Numbered from the stretch's first letter, positions 48,185 through 57,882 are shown. The stretch: 64,000 bases of DNA from Pseudoalteromonas luteoviolacea (GCF_001696455.1 NZ_MAUJ01000004.1:310001-374000); one strand, 5' to 3'. The notes: generated from the sequence alone by a model not told the origin. Numbers and translations: made by a program.

Positions 48185-48838
48185 ATGAATCAGTTTTTAA
48201 TTGCGGATGATCACCCCCTTTTTAGAGAAGCGTTAAAGGGGGCATTGCAAAATCAGTTTGACGGACTAGAAGTCATTGAGTCGGAGAACTTTGAGCAGAC
48301 GTTAGAACGGCTGTCAGAATATGATGACTTAGATTTATTATTATTAGATCTACATATGCCAGGCAATGGCGACTTGTACGGACTTATTCGCATCCGAGAA
48401 GATTACCCCGCTTTACCTATCGTGGTCGTATCGGGAAGTGAAGACCTTACTATTATTTCAAAGGTAATGGGGTACGGGGCGATGGGATTCATTCCAAAGG
48501 CTTCCTCTTCACAGGATATTGTCGCTGCACTGACGCAGGTATTAGCAGGTGAAACTTGGTTGCCTTTTGATATCAAAGAGAAAATAGAAGATTTGGGTGG
48601 TGAAGAAAGAGAGCTTGCACAGCAGATCGCCTCATTGACACCACAGCAGTATAAAGTGCTTCAATATCTTCACGAAGGCTTGCTTAATAAACAGATCGCT
48701 TATGAACTAAGTATTTCTGAAGCCACAGTAAAAGCCCATATTACAGCAATATTTAGAAAGTTAGGTGTATATAACCGAACACAAGCAGTACTCATCGCTT
48801 CTAAATTACAATTAGAACCAATTGAGGCGGCAAAGTAG
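48185..48838 (+). CDS. crbR: LuxR-type response regulator, CrbR-like
   Basis: 217 residues: receiver with IADDHPLFREALKG, phospho-Asp in LLLDLHMPG and Lys in IPKASSSQ; C-terminal LuxR helix-turn-helix with LTPQQYKVLQYLHEGLLNKQ and SEATVKAHITAIFRKLGV. Next to acs, this matches CrbR/ErdR, which activates acs under control of the CrbS/MxtR kinase. Start 48185 is 6 bases from AGGAG; ATG 48181 is in another frame. Partner assignment is inferred. Confidence 0.87.
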   Translation: MNQFLIADDHPLFREALKGALQNQFDGLEVIESENFEQTLERLSEYDDLDLLLLDLHMPGNGDLYGLIRIREDYPALPIVVVSGSEDLTIISKVMGYGAMGFIPKASSSQDIVAALTQVLAGETWLPFDIKEKIEDLGGEERELAQQIASLTPQQYKVLQYLHEGLLNKQIAYELSISEATVKAHITAIFRKLGVYNRTQAVLIASKLQLEPIEAAK

Positions 48839-48854
48839 CAAAGCGCTACTTTTG
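48834..48854 (+). terminator. Weak terminator after crbR
   Basis: A 6-bp stem AGTAGC/GCTACT with a 5-nt loop and a short T run overlapping the crbR stop. Confidence 0.5.
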
Positions 48855-48869
48855 CACCTTCTGATGAAT

Positions 48870-49700
48870 CTACTTGAAGACGACCGTTTTATTGCCATTT
48901 ATGAATAGCTTGTGCTCGGACGCAAGTTGTAATGCCTTGCAAAAAACGGTTTTTTCTATGTCTCGTCCAATTTTAGCCATAGACTCAGCATTATTAGCAT
49001 GCGTGACTTGCGTAACGTCTTGGACGATTATTGGTCCTTCATCAAGCTCATTATTTACAAAATGGGCCGTTGCCCCGATGATTTTTACTCCGCGTTCAAA
49101 TGCCTGATGGTAAGGTTTAGCACCAATGAAAGCAGGTAAAAATGAATGGTGAATATTGATTATTTTGTCTTCAAAGCGTGCCACAAACTCGGGGCTCAGG
49201 ATACGCATATACTTCGCAAGTCCAATTAGCTCAGGAGAGTATTGAGCAATTAAATCGCCCACCTGCTGATCATGCTCACTGCGGCTTAAGCCTTCATGTG
49301 AAACACAATGGAAAGGGATTTTAAACGCGCTGACAAGCGGCTCTAAATCAGGATAGTTGGCGATAACGGCCAATACCTCAATATTGAGTGCGTTTTCAAA
49401 CTGTTTTAACAGTACGCCACCTAGACAATGGGCTTCTTTGGTCGCCAGTAACACAACCTTTACCTTGGTATGGCTATGTAAGTGGGTAATAGCTCCATCG
49501 GGTAGGTTAGCTTGTAGTTGCGACAAGAAAAGTTGGCTGGGTGCACCTGTCAGCTCAGTACGCATAAAAAAGCGTTTGCCTTCGGTGTCTACAAACTCAT
49601 TGTTACGAACAATATTTAAATTGTGCTCATGACATAAACTTGTGATTTTGGCGATTAAGCCGATTTCGTCACGACATTGCGTGGTTAAGATATAACTCAT
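48870..49700 (-). CDS. purU: Formyltetrahydrofolate deformylase
   Basis: Releases formate from 10-formyl-THF to balance one-carbon units. 276 residues from ATG 49700 (ATGAGGACC upstream). N-terminal ACT domain (about 1-80) and a formyltransferase fold with INIHHSFLPAFIGAKPYHQA, GATAHFVNNELDEGPII and active His/Asp. Convergent with crbR. Confidence 0.94.
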   Translation of the reverse strand: MSYILTTQCRDEIGLIAKITSLCHEHNLNIVRNNEFVDTEGKRFFMRTELTGAPSQLFLSQLQANLPDGAITHLHSHTKVKVVLLATKEAHCLGGVLLKQFENALNIEVLAVIANYPDLEPLVSAFKIPFHCVSHEGLSRSEHDQQVGDLIAQYSPELIGLAKYMRILSPEFVARFEDKIINIHHSFLPAFIGAKPYHQAFERGVKIIGATAHFVNNELDEGPIIVQDVTQVTHANNAESMAKIGRDIEKTVFCKALQLASEHKLFINGNKTVVFK

Positions 49701-49893
49701 GGTCCTCATTCCAATCGTTTAGCGGTCTTTCAGATTAACCTAATGACATATAAATGCAATGCGACTTTTGAATCGATTATTCCAATTTTTGTGCTTAATA
49801 AAATCAAACTATAAATAGGGATAGTTGAACACTAAACGTTCATATGTACTACACTCATATTTCGTTAAAAACAGCCTAGGTCTACAGGTGCGT

Positions 49894-50274
49894 ATGGCCC
49901 GAATAAAAATTCTGATCGCGGATGATTCCAATACAATGAGGCAGTTAACATTACAGACGTTGAGAGCATTGGGGTACAGGGAGCTAGACGAAGCTCGAGA
50001 TGGACGGCAGGCACTGATGAAACTCAACACGTATCATTACGATATTTTAGTCACGGACTGGAACATGCCAGGCCTGAATGGCTTTGACTTAGTTAAAATA
50101 ATGAAGTCAGATGAACGCTTGAGTCGTATAAAAGTGATTATGCTGACATCTGAAACATCCATGTATAAAGTGAAGCAAATTGTTGAACTTGGTATTAATG
50201 AGTATATCTGTAAGCCTTTCTCGCCTGATATGCTCGCTAAAAAGATTTCGCGTCTCAACCTCATTCAGGGCTAA
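49894..50274 (+). CDS. CheY-like single-domain response regulator
   Basis: About 126 residues, a receiver only: IADDSNTMRQLTLQTLR, phospho-Asp in ILVTDWNMPGLNG, Thr in MLTSETS and Lys in YICKPFSP. It resembles CheY but no chemotaxis genes are nearby, so the kinase partner is unknown. ATG 49894 preferred over starts further up, which add 23 residues with no family match. Convergent with the crp-like gene. Confidence 0.88.
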   Translation: MARIKILIADDSNTMRQLTLQTLRALGYRELDEARDGRQALMKLNTYHYDILVTDWNMPGLNGFDLVKIMKSDERLSRIKVIMLTSETSMYKVKQIVELGINEYICKPFSPDMLAKKISRLNLIQG

Positions 50275-50284
50275 GGTATACTTT

Positions 50285-50884
50285 TTAGACTTCTAACTTC
50301 CTGCGGATCCGACTCAAGGCGATGGGGGTAATACCAATATGAGAGGCGATCATTTTAAGCGGCACTTTGTTGCTGAGTTCAGGGTTGTTGTTGAGAAAAT
50401 TAAGATATCGCTGTTCAGCACTATGGTGCACGAAAGCATGCTCGCGCTCTTCTTTTTTGATAAAAAGGTTTTCTAATAATTGAGTGTAAGCCTCCAGAAA
50501 ACCAGCCTGGTGTTTCATGGTGTTAAAAAAATTGCGCCATTCAAACTCTAAACAAATCACGTCATCAAGCGCTTCAATACTGAATAGTGCGGGTGTATTT
50601 TTCGTCATTGCTCGCGTTGAACCAGCAATACATGGTGCGCAAGCAAATGATTGAGTAAATTCCTTGCCATCGGCCGAGACATTGAAATAACGGGCGTAGC
50701 CTTGGGTAATAAAAAATAAGTATGGAGCGGGGCTGCCTTGGCTCATCAGTAAGGCGCCTTTTTGGTAGTGCTTTAACTTCCCTTGTAGACCGAACTTACT
50801 AAAGTCGTCTACTGACAACGGTTTCTGTTCGCTACTGAAAAAAGCTATAAAGTCTTCTAATTGATGTTGAATGTTCATAGCCAA
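50285..50884 (-). CDS. Crp/Fnr-type transcription regulator
   Basis: 199 residues. Cyclic-nucleotide-binding fold at about 20-120 (GALLMSQGSPAPYLFFITQGYARYF, as two adjacent strands) and a C-terminal helix-turn-helix (MIASHIGITPIALSRIRRKL). No FNR-type cysteine cluster is seen. Follows the eamA-like gene after 29 bp in the same direction. Ligand and targets unknown. Confidence 0.83.
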   Translation of the reverse strand: MAMNIQHQLEDFIAFFSSEQKPLSVDDFSKFGLQGKLKHYQKGALLMSQGSPAPYLFFITQGYARYFNVSADGKEFTQSFACAPCIAGSTRAMTKNTPALFSIEALDDVICLEFEWRNFFNTMKHQAGFLEAYTQLLENLFIKKEEREHAFVHHSAEQRYLNFLNNNPELSNKVPLKMIASHIGITPIALSRIRRKLEV

Positions 50885-50913
50885 ACCCTACTTTTATAAT
50901 TATGGGTACAATC

Positions 50914-51786
50914 CTAGGCCTTACTGGATATCAAGTAAAGCGCTATTAGTGTGATGGAAAAGGCGGGCAAACAGGCCGTTAAAGCACCTAACCGACCAAT
51001 TCCTTGAAACAGCACAACTAAAGCAGGTACCAAATAGGTGGCGGCTAAAAAAGCGTTGGGGCTAAAGTACTTAAGCAAATATTGCTGTAAAAAAAAGGTG
51101 CCTAATGTGGTGAAAAGGGTCAAATATATAATGTTTAGCCAAAATGTCCCATTGCACCAAGCGATATGCTCCGGGTGGCCATACAATATGACAAGAGGAA
51201 GAAGTAACACACTGCCAATTGTCACGATAAAAAATGTACTTATCAATGGAGGTTGTGTACTTACCCATTTCTTAGTGAGCACCACGTGAATTGCCAGACT
51301 AATACACGAAAGCAAAAAGACGCTGTCGCCGCTGAGCCAGGTTGTTGTGAGTTGTAAATCGGTTTGCGCGACCAATAATGTCCAAATAGCGCCAAGGATA
51401 CCTAACAAAAACCCGAATAACTGCTTGGCCTTTGGTGTCACCCGCAGTAAAAGGTAACTTATGAACACACTTATCAGGGGCAAAAGTGTGTAAATAACCG
51501 CCGTTCTTTGTGCGGTGGTGGTTTTTAGAGATTCAAATAATCCCACAAAAAAAAGTACAAGAAACAAACTAATTACCGCGTATTTTACGAGTTGTTTGGA
51601 ACCAACGTTAAAGACTGTACCAAACCGAATTAAAGGGAGTAAACATACACTTGTTAGCAAAAAGCGTAGCCAGGTTGCAGCCACAGGAGATGCATAAGGC
51701 AGCACGTGTTCTGACACAATAAATGAGGACGCGAGGAGACTTACCCATATAAATAGTAATACAGAGTGTGTGAGTGTGGGCTGCAT
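50914..51786 (-). CDS. EamA/DMT family transporter
   Basis: 290 residues from ATG 51786 (AGGAGACG upstream; an earlier ATG adds 22 residues). About ten membrane helices in two EamA repeats; LLASSFIVSEHVLPYASPVA in the first and TLGTFFLQQYLLKYFSP in the second are typical. Likely exports a metabolite or drug. Lies 16 bp after nat, so export of an acetylated compound is possible but unproven. Confidence 0.85.
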   Translation of the reverse strand: MQPTLTHSVLLFIWVSLLASSFIVSEHVLPYASPVAATWLRFLLTSVCLLPLIRFGTVFNVGSKQLVKYAVISLFLVLFFVGLFESLKTTTAQRTAVIYTLLPLISVFISYLLLRVTPKAKQLFGFLLGILGAIWTLLVAQTDLQLTTTWLSGDSVFLLSCISLAIHVVLTKKWVSTQPPLISTFFIVTIGSVLLLPLVILYGHPEHIAWCNGTFWLNIIYLTLFTTLGTFFLQQYLLKYFSPNAFLAATYLVPALVVLFQGIGRLGALTACLPAFSITLIALYLISSKA

Positions 51787-51802
51787 AATACGTCTCCTGA
51801 TT

Positions 51803-52615
51803 TTAATTCTCGGGTTTTGCAAACTTGCTAAATAAGTAAGTAGAAACTGCAATGTCTAAGTTGAGATTAAACTGCTGATTGAGTAGCTGGTGGAGCTGTT
51901 TTTCACAGGTAATAGGGGTGATTTCTGTATGTTTATGAGTGATATGGTGGTATTGACCATTTCTGAGGGAGTATGTCGTATCGAGTGTTTTTCTACTCAC
52001 TACCAAGTTTTTCACAAAAGCGGCTTCTGGGTGCTTGTGGGAGTAAAAGTGACTGAGGTCGCAATCAGATTCTGTGTAATTATTCAAATCAAAGGTATAT
52101 AAGGTAAAGAACTCGCCATTTTTTAGCACTTGAAAGTGATACTCTTGCTGGTTTTTTTGGCTTATTTGAAAGGTCTCATTCTCTTGCTGTTGTGGGGTAT
52201 CTAACTCAAGCTTTAACGGATAAAAAGCGCCTTGAGGGCCAAAGCCAGCGTCCAAAAGATAATCTGCACCTTCAAAGGTGATTAAAGTCGCTCTATGGGT
52301 TCTTGGTACATCAATATCGCGGTTATAAACCACTTTGGCCAACAGGCGTTTTACCTTAAATCCAAGGTGCTGTAATACGATGTATACCAACTTGTTGTGC
52401 TCAAAGCAGTATCCGCCATTTTGCTTAGCAACGAGTTTATTATACAGGTGCGGCAAATCCAAAGGCATGGGTTGATTGAGTAAGACAGAGATGCTGTTAA
52501 AACTGTATTTGGCAATGTGCTTTCGTTGCAGCTGGTTTAAAAACTCGAGATCGAGCGGGCAATTCGTTAACCCTAGATCGGCTAAATATTGCTGTGTTAT
52601 TTGAGTGTGATTCAT
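51803..52615 (-). CDS. nat: Arylamine N-acetyltransferase
   Basis: Transfers acetyl from acetyl-CoA to arylamines or hydrazines. 270 residues. The Cys-His-Asp triad is visible as NGGYCFEHN, THRATLI and LLDAGFGPQG. First gene of the nat-eamA-crp-like run. No tight link to acetate metabolism is shown. Confidence 0.9.
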   Translation of the reverse strand: MNHTQITQQYLADLGLTNCPLDLEFLNQLQRKHIAKYSFNSISVLLNQPMPLDLPHLYNKLVAKQNGGYCFEHNKLVYIVLQHLGFKVKRLLAKVVYNRDIDVPRTHRATLITFEGADYLLDAGFGPQGAFYPLKLELDTPQQQENETFQISQKNQQEYHFQVLKNGEFFTLYTFDLNNYTESDCDLSHFYSHKHPEAAFVKNLVVSRKTLDTTYSLRNGQYHHITHKHTEITPITCEKQLHQLLNQQFNLNLDIAVSTYLFSKFAKPEN

Positions 52616-52800
52616 GGGGGCTCTTTATTGACGAAATAGTGAGAGCAAGTTTAAGGCGTAAACCAAGGACTGTAATGAACCTAGGTTTATTACGCACAAA
52701 AAGAAAAAACTCAGTGACTAAACCTCGGTTAATTTAACTTGGGGCCAATGTATTTAAAGTAAGCACCTAGTAAAGCGCAACACACATACAGGAGAAACAT

Positions 52801-53442
52801 ATGCGTATTACAGTATTTGGTGCAACAGGTAACATAGGTCAAGTTGTGGTCGCAGAAGCGCTCAAACGAGGCCATCATGTCACTGCTGTAACCCGCAGTG
52901 CTGCGAAAGCGGCGTTGTTGCCTGCCACGGTAGATGTTGAGGTGGCAGACGTGAGTAATATCTCTGATGTTATTCGGCTGAGCCAAGGCCAAGATCTCGT
53001 GATTAGTGCAACAAGGCCTTCAGAAGGCCAAGAAAAGCAATTAGTCGGCATTGCTGATGCGTTATTAGAAGGGCTTGACGAAACGCGTACTCGATTGCTC
53101 CTTGTTGGCGGAGCTGCTTGCCTAACGGTTCCTGACACGAATGGTCAATTGGTCCTTGATGACGAAGCATTTGTTCCCCCTGCGTGGAAAAATATTGCAC
53201 AGGCTTGCTATGAGCAGTTTCAACACTGCGTCTCACATAGAAACCAAAATTGGACCTATATGAGCCCATCCGCATTAATTGGCCCAGGAGCACGCACTGG
53301 ACAATTTAGAATCAGTGATGGAGAGCTGTTAATTGACAAGCAAGGGAAATCGCATATTTCTTGGCAAGACTTTGCGGTTGCATTGTTAGATGAAGCGCAA
53401 TCCCCACAGTTTTTGGGCGGAAAATTTACCGTTGGATATTAG
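52801..53442 (+). CDS. NAD(P)-binding oxidoreductase, BVR-B/YwnB-like
   Basis: 213 residues with an N-terminal Rossmann motif VFGATGNIGQVV. The C-terminal half has SPSALIGPGARTGQFR and GKSHISWQDFAVALLDE, typical of NmrA-like short-chain reductases. Substrate unknown. AGGAGAAACAT precedes the ATG. Its end faces the AraC regulator gene with a 13-bp gap; the two may be functionally linked. Confidence 0.85.
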   Translation: MRITVFGATGNIGQVVVAEALKRGHHVTAVTRSAAKAALLPATVDVEVADVSNISDVIRLSQGQDLVISATRPSEGQEKQLVGIADALLEGLDETRTRLLLVGGAACLTVPDTNGQLVLDDEAFVPPAWKNIAQACYEQFQHCVSHRNQNWTYMSPSALIGPGARTGQFRISDGELLIDKQGKSHISWQDFAVALLDEAQSPQFLGGKFTVGY

Positions 53443-53455
53443 TACAACCAGAGCG

Positions 53456-54238
53456 TTACGTCGTTTTTGCTTGCAGTACACTATTACGATATTTGTGTGG
53501 TGTACTAAGGAAAAGTGCTTTAAATGCTTGGATGTAAGCGGCATCTGACGCAAAGCCAAGACTAAGCGCAATGTCTTGTATTGAGCGGGGTGTTGTGAGC
53601 AGCTCTAACGACAGTACGAGCCTCAAATGCTGACGCCAAGCACTGAATGACTGATTGAATTCTTTGGCGAACAAACGGCTCAATGTGCGCTCGGAAGCAC
53701 CGACTTGCTGCGCCCATTTAACCAATGTGAGTTGTGTCGCTGGTTGCTCAATAAGCTGCTCGAAAATCGCCAAAATTCGTCTATCTGTGGGTTTTAAAAG
53801 GGGGATTTCATAATTGGCAGCGGACTTGATTTGATCATTTAAAACCCGCAGTAAATTTGAAATGGCGCGATTGTCGAGTTCATCTGCTGTCTTGAGTAAC
53901 AGTAACACCAGCTCCTTAAAAAAGGGCGTGACGAGGCAAGATTTTAGCGTTCGGCAAAAGGGAGCTTTGGCGGTTGGATTCAGATAGAGCGCAACAAACT
54001 CCGTTTGTGTTACTGCCACCGACTTATGTGATGTCCCTGCCGGAATGAATAATAGCGCATTGTGTGGCACCACCATACTAAGGTCTCCGATATCAGATTG
54101 GAGTAAACCAGAGACAGGAAAAATGACTTGATGCCAAGGGTGTTGATGATAGTCATCAAGGTAGCCAGCTGGCATGTTGATAGATTTGGCGACAAGCTGT
54201 TTGTGTACGTTGAGATTAATGAGGGTGTTTGCATCCAT
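53456..54238 (-). CDS. AraC family transcription regulator
   Basis: 260 residues. N-terminal cupin-like sensor domain (DYHQHPWHQVIFPVSGLL, HNALLFIPAGTSH) and a C-terminal AraC domain with two helix-turn-helices (VGASERTLSRLFAKEF, LGFASDAAYIQAFKALF). Convergent with the oxidoreductase and divergent from the amidotransferase across about 100 bp. Ligand unknown. Confidence 0.88.
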   Translation of the reverse strand: MDANTLINLNVHKQLVAKSINMPAGYLDDYHQHPWHQVIFPVSGLLQSDIGDLSMVVPHNALLFIPAGTSHKSVAVTQTEFVALYLNPTAKAPFCRTLKSCLVTPFFKELVLLLLKTADELDNRAISNLLRVLNDQIKSAANYEIPLLKPTDRRILAIFEQLIEQPATQLTLVKWAQQVGASERTLSRLFAKEFNQSFSAWRQHLRLVLSLELLTTPRSIQDIALSLGFASDAAYIQAFKALFLSTPHKYRNSVLQAKTT

Positions 54239-54342
54239 GAGTTGGCGGATTTCATATGTTTTATGTCTTATAGTTTAAATTAAGCCATTGCGAATTGTTA
54301 TACGATAAACACATATTTAATTTGAAAAGGTTTAAGGCAGGT

Positions 54343-55056
54343 ATGCACCTTCATTTTGTTATTCATGAGTATTTTGAGGCGCCGGGGGCCTTTGAACAGT
54401 GGGCATTGCAAGCGCAGTATCAGGTGAGTTACTCCCATATGTATCAAGGTGATAGCTTACCAAGTAGTTCAGAAGGGATTGATATGCTGGTGGTAATGGG
54501 CGGGCCGCAAAGCCCAGCGACCACACCTGCTCAGTGCCCTCATTTCGATTCTATTGCAGAGCAGCGTTTAATCAGGCAGTTCATAGACGCAAATAAGTTA
54601 GTCATTGGCGTGTGTTTGGGCGCTCAGCTAATTGGTGAGGCGTTGGGCGCGCGCCATCAACCGAGTCCTGAAAGAGAAATTGGCAAGTTCCCCATCCATC
54701 TGACAGAAGCCGCTAAATCGCACGCTTTAGTAAGCCACTTTGGAGAGCAGCTTGAAGTTGGACACTGGCACAGCGACATGCCTGGCCTGGCACCTGAGGC
54801 TAAAGTATTAGCTTACAGTGAAGGCTGTCCAAGACAAATTGTACAATACCAAAAGTGGGTCTTTGGTTTTCAATGTCATATGGAATTGACCACCGATCTC
54901 GTTAAGCTTCTGAGTCAACATGAAGACTTTAGCGAAGCACACCACCAGCGTTTTGTGCAAAAGCCAGAAGAACTTGCAGGTCATGATTATGCACAAATGA
55001 ACGAGATGCTTTTTGCCTTTTTAGACAAGCTCGCAGAGGCCTTTTCGCAAGGTTAG
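54343..55056 (+). CDS. Class I glutamine amidotransferase-like protein
   Basis: 237 residues from ATG 54343 (AGGCAGGT upstream). The GMP synthase-type GATase fold has catalytic Cys in GVCLGAQLIGEALG and His-Glu in FGFQCHMELT. The start MVVMGGPQSP-like segment (VVMGGPQSP) binds substrate. Stand-alone amidotransferase with no synthase domain nearby; may hydrolyse gamma-glutamyl compounds, like PuuD-type enzymes. Confidence 0.83.
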   Translation: MHLHFVIHEYFEAPGAFEQWALQAQYQVSYSHMYQGDSLPSSSEGIDMLVVMGGPQSPATTPAQCPHFDSIAEQRLIRQFIDANKLVIGVCLGAQLIGEALGARHQPSPEREIGKFPIHLTEAAKSHALVSHFGEQLEVGHWHSDMPGLAPEAKVLAYSEGCPRQIVQYQKWVFGFQCHMELTTDLVKLLSQHEDFSEAHHQRFVQKPEELAGHDYAQMNEMLFAFLDKLAEAFSQG

Positions 55057-55138
55057 CGCTTTGAATGGATTGATTGATAGCTCAAGTTAACGATTGTGAT
55101 TATACTGCGGTTGTTGCTGTATTTATTGGTCATAAAAA

Positions 55139-55624
55139 ATGGAAAAATACGAAGAACTCTTAGTATCGATAAGAAAAGTCATTCGGGCGATTGATCTACA
55201 TTCTAAGCATTTGAATAAATCGTCGGGTTTGACTGGGCCACAACTCTTAATCATGCAAGAAATTGCGCGAGTAAAAGGGGTAACAGCCAGTCAAATTGCG
55301 AAAAATGTGAATTTAAGTGCTGCGACGGTGACCAATATTTTGGACCGATTAGAAAGCAGGGGGCTTGTTGAGCGTGTAAGGAGCTCGCAAGATAAAAGGC
55401 GTGTTAGCTTGTTTTTATCCCCGCAGGGAAAGGGGCTGTTGATTGATGCGCCCCAGCCTTTGCAAGAACACTTCATTCAGAACTTTTGTGAATTAGAGGA
55501 GTGGGAGCAGTCACTATTACTGTCTTCGATGCAACGTATTGCAACTATGATGGACGCCAATGAGTTAGACGCCGCACCCGTGTTAGAAATTGCCCCGATG
55601 AGTCAGAACGAGTCCGGTAAATAA
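55139..55624 (+). CDS. MarR family transcription regulator
   Basis: 161 residues. Winged helix at about 30-115 with VTASQIAKNVNLSAATVTN and wing RSSQDKRRVSLFLSPQG. Ends 5 bp from the stop of the convergent BCCT transporter. A MarR protein (EctR) controls ectoine genes in some bacteria, but no ectoine genes are here; its target may be the transporter. Confidence 0.87.
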   Translation: MEKYEELLVSIRKVIRAIDLHSKHLNKSSGLTGPQLLIMQEIARVKGVTASQIAKNVNLSAATVTNILDRLESRGLVERVRSSQDKRRVSLFLSPQGKGLLIDAPQPLQEHFIQNFCELEEWEQSLLLSSMQRIATMMDANELDAAPVLEIAPMSQNESGK

Positions 55625-55629
55625 ATGTG

Positions 55630-57582
55630 CTACTCGCGTAGCACATTCAAAAAGTGTAGATGCTTTTGGTACTGTGAAAGTACATCATTAATAATTGCGG
55701 TTTCCGACCAGCCCATTATATCGTAATTTTGCCCACCTTCGCTGAGATGCACTTCTGCACAGTAATAAGAGTCACTATCGGTGACATCGCTTTGGGTAAA
55801 ATCTGGCTGCAGGCGCTTATTTTTATACACACCGTATACAAAGTCGTGTTCATCGCCATGGTGAACAGTAAGAATAACAGCCGAATTATGTACTTTCACC
55901 TCAGCGTCTACCTGATTATTTTCAAACTCGTCTTTGATTTTCTTTAGAGCGGGTTTGACTTCTTTCAAGATAAACTTGTCGACTTTACCTTTCGCTGGTG
56001 TCGCGATAAGTAGCGCCAAACTCTCTTGCCAAGTTTGCTCGTCATTTACTTGGTTTTCAAACGTCATAGGCATGGTTTGTGCGCTGCGTTTGGCATCGTC
56101 TACCCTGAGGGCGCTAATTAGGCCGTAGCAGGCAACCAGTAGCACAATAGAAAAGGGCAGAGCGCTCACTATGGTCAACGTTTGTAGCGCATCTAATCCG
56201 CCAGCAAGGCTTAAAGCGGCTGCAACTATCCCAACGCCAATAGACCAAAATAACCTTTGCCACAGAGGTGTGTCATTATTGCCATTAGAACACAGCATAT
56301 CTATGACCATTGCGCCCGAGTCACAAGAGGTGACAAAGAACACCACAATCATGATGATTGATAGACCAATCAGCATTTGCGACAACGGATAGTTTTCTAA
56401 AAATACAAATAAAGCGACGGCCGAATTATTACTGACCATTTGTGATATGTTGGTTAACCCCTGCTCAAAAATCATCGCCAGAGCTGAATTGCCAAAAATA
56501 GTCATCCACAGTAAGGTAAAGGCCGTTGGAATACATGTCACACCAATTACAAATTCACGAATCGTGCGTCCTTTAGAAATTCGGGCGATAAACAACCCGA
56601 CAAAAGGTGCCCAAGCTAGCCACCAGCCCCAATAAAAAATAGTCCAACCACCTATCCAATCTTTCTTTTCATAGGCAAATAAATTGAACGTAGTTGAAAC
56701 AATATCAGAAAGGTATTCACCGACATTTTGTACATAGGCTTGAAGTAAAAACACGCTAGGGCCGATAAAAAATATCAACGCCAATAGCACGACGGCCAAA
56801 ACCATATTGGTTTGAGAGAGGATTTTAATGCCTTTATCTAGTCCAGTAGCCACTGAAATAGAGGCCAATGCGGTGATACCAAGCATGATTAAGACTTGGT
56901 TGAGCGTTGAAACCTCAAAAGAAAACAGATAGGCCAGTCCAGAGTTGACTTGCGCGGCGCCCAAGCCAAGGGAGGTGGCGACACCAAATACGGTTCCCAC
57001 GACTGCGAATATATCTACAGCATGGCCTGCCCAGCCATTTATTCTATCGCCAATTATCGGGTAGAGTGCGGAGCGCAGGGTTAAGGGTAAATTATGACGG
57101 TAACTAAAGTAAGCGAGGATCATCGCAACGATAGCGTAAATTGCCCAAGCGTGAAAACCCCAATGAAAGAATGTGATCTTCATTGCTTCTTTAATTGCTT
57201 CCAGAGAGCCACTCTCTTGTGATGGCGGAGAGACGAAATGCATCACAGGCTCTGCAACCCCAAAAAACATCAGTCCAATACCCATGCCGGCGGCAAAGAG
57301 CATCGCCAACCAAGTGGAAAAGCTATAGTCGGGGTCTGAGTGATCTGGTCCAAGCTTTATTTCGCCAAATCGGGACATACTCAGATACACGACTAGGCCT
57401 AAAATAATGGCCACCGTTAACACGTAAAACCAGCTCGCGTTTTGAGTGATGGCTGACTGAGTGAATGAAAATAGGGAGGAAGCAGTCGCTGGACTGAGTA
57501 CGGCAAAAATAACGAGTGCCAATACGACGGCTGAGGAAGTATAAAAAACGGGTAAATTTAGAGACGAGTTGTCTTTTTTCAT
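55630..57582 (-). CDS. BCCT family betaine/choline/carnitine transporter
   Basis: 650 residues with about twelve membrane helices. FAAGMGIGLMFFGVAEPV and GWTIFYWGWWLAWAPFVG are BCCT signatures. A cytoplasmic C-terminal tail of about 140 residues (from near 510) resembles that of BetT, which senses osmotic stress. Substrate probably choline or betaine. A 12-bp palindrome lies about 140 bp upstream. No bet operon enzymes in the window. Confidence 0.9.
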   Translation of the reverse strand: MKKDNSSLNLPVFYTSSAVVLALVIFAVLSPATASSLFSFTQSAITQNASWFYVLTVAIILGLVVYLSMSRFGEIKLGPDHSDPDYSFSTWLAMLFAAGMGIGLMFFGVAEPVMHFVSPPSQESGSLEAIKEAMKITFFHWGFHAWAIYAIVAMILAYFSYRHNLPLTLRSALYPIIGDRINGWAGHAVDIFAVVGTVFGVATSLGLGAAQVNSGLAYLFSFEVSTLNQVLIMLGITALASISVATGLDKGIKILSQTNMVLAVVLLALIFFIGPSVFLLQAYVQNVGEYLSDIVSTTFNLFAYEKKDWIGGWTIFYWGWWLAWAPFVGLFIARISKGRTIREFVIGVTCIPTAFTLLWMTIFGNSALAMIFEQGLTNISQMVSNNSAVALFVFLENYPLSQMLIGLSIIMIVVFFVTSCDSGAMVIDMLCSNGNNDTPLWQRLFWSIGVGIVAAALSLAGGLDALQTLTIVSALPFSIVLLVACYGLISALRVDDAKRSAQTMPMTFENQVNDEQTWQESLALLIATPAKGKVDKFILKEVKPALKKIKDEFENNQVDAEVKVHNSAVILTVHHGDEHDFVYGVYKNKRLQPDFTQSDVTDSDSYYCAEVHLSEGGQNYDIMGWSETAIINDVLSQYQKHLHFLNVLRE

Positions 57583-57882
57583 AGTGAAACTCTAATTATT
57601 AGATCACAAATAAATTTGTTTTGTGGTGGTGGGCATTGTAGTGAGAAGTACTGGCAGTAATGTGCGACCTTATACCATCAACTATGGCTCCCATTTCAAA
57701 ACATAAAGCGCTAATAAATTTAGAGCTCTAATGATTAGTATTGTAACTTTTAACCTTGCATAGATAAAGGCAGGCATCATTTTTGGTGTCAGAATAATCA
57801 ACCGAGATGCGTTTTTTGGCAGCGCAATGAAAATGTGAGAGAAGAAAAATGTTTTAGTTGTAACTAAATTAGGGATGATTAA
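57583..57882. other. BCCT-binding protein intergenic region
   Basis: 300 bp without a gene, upstream of the BCCT gene and downstream of the binding protein gene, both on the minus strand. Holds the palindrome TTAGAGCTCTAA at 57720-57731. Nothing else recognised. Confidence 0.5.
57720..57731. promoter_or_regulatory. Palindrome upstream of the BCCT gene
   Basis: TTAGAGCTCTAA, a 12-bp perfect palindrome. Possible operator; regulator unknown. Confidence 0.35.

Noticed and set aside
54075..54084. Third exact ACTAAGGTCT copy
   Set aside because: It lies inside the AraC regulator coding sequence, far from any start codon in the acetate set; treated as a chance match that tempers the motif claim.
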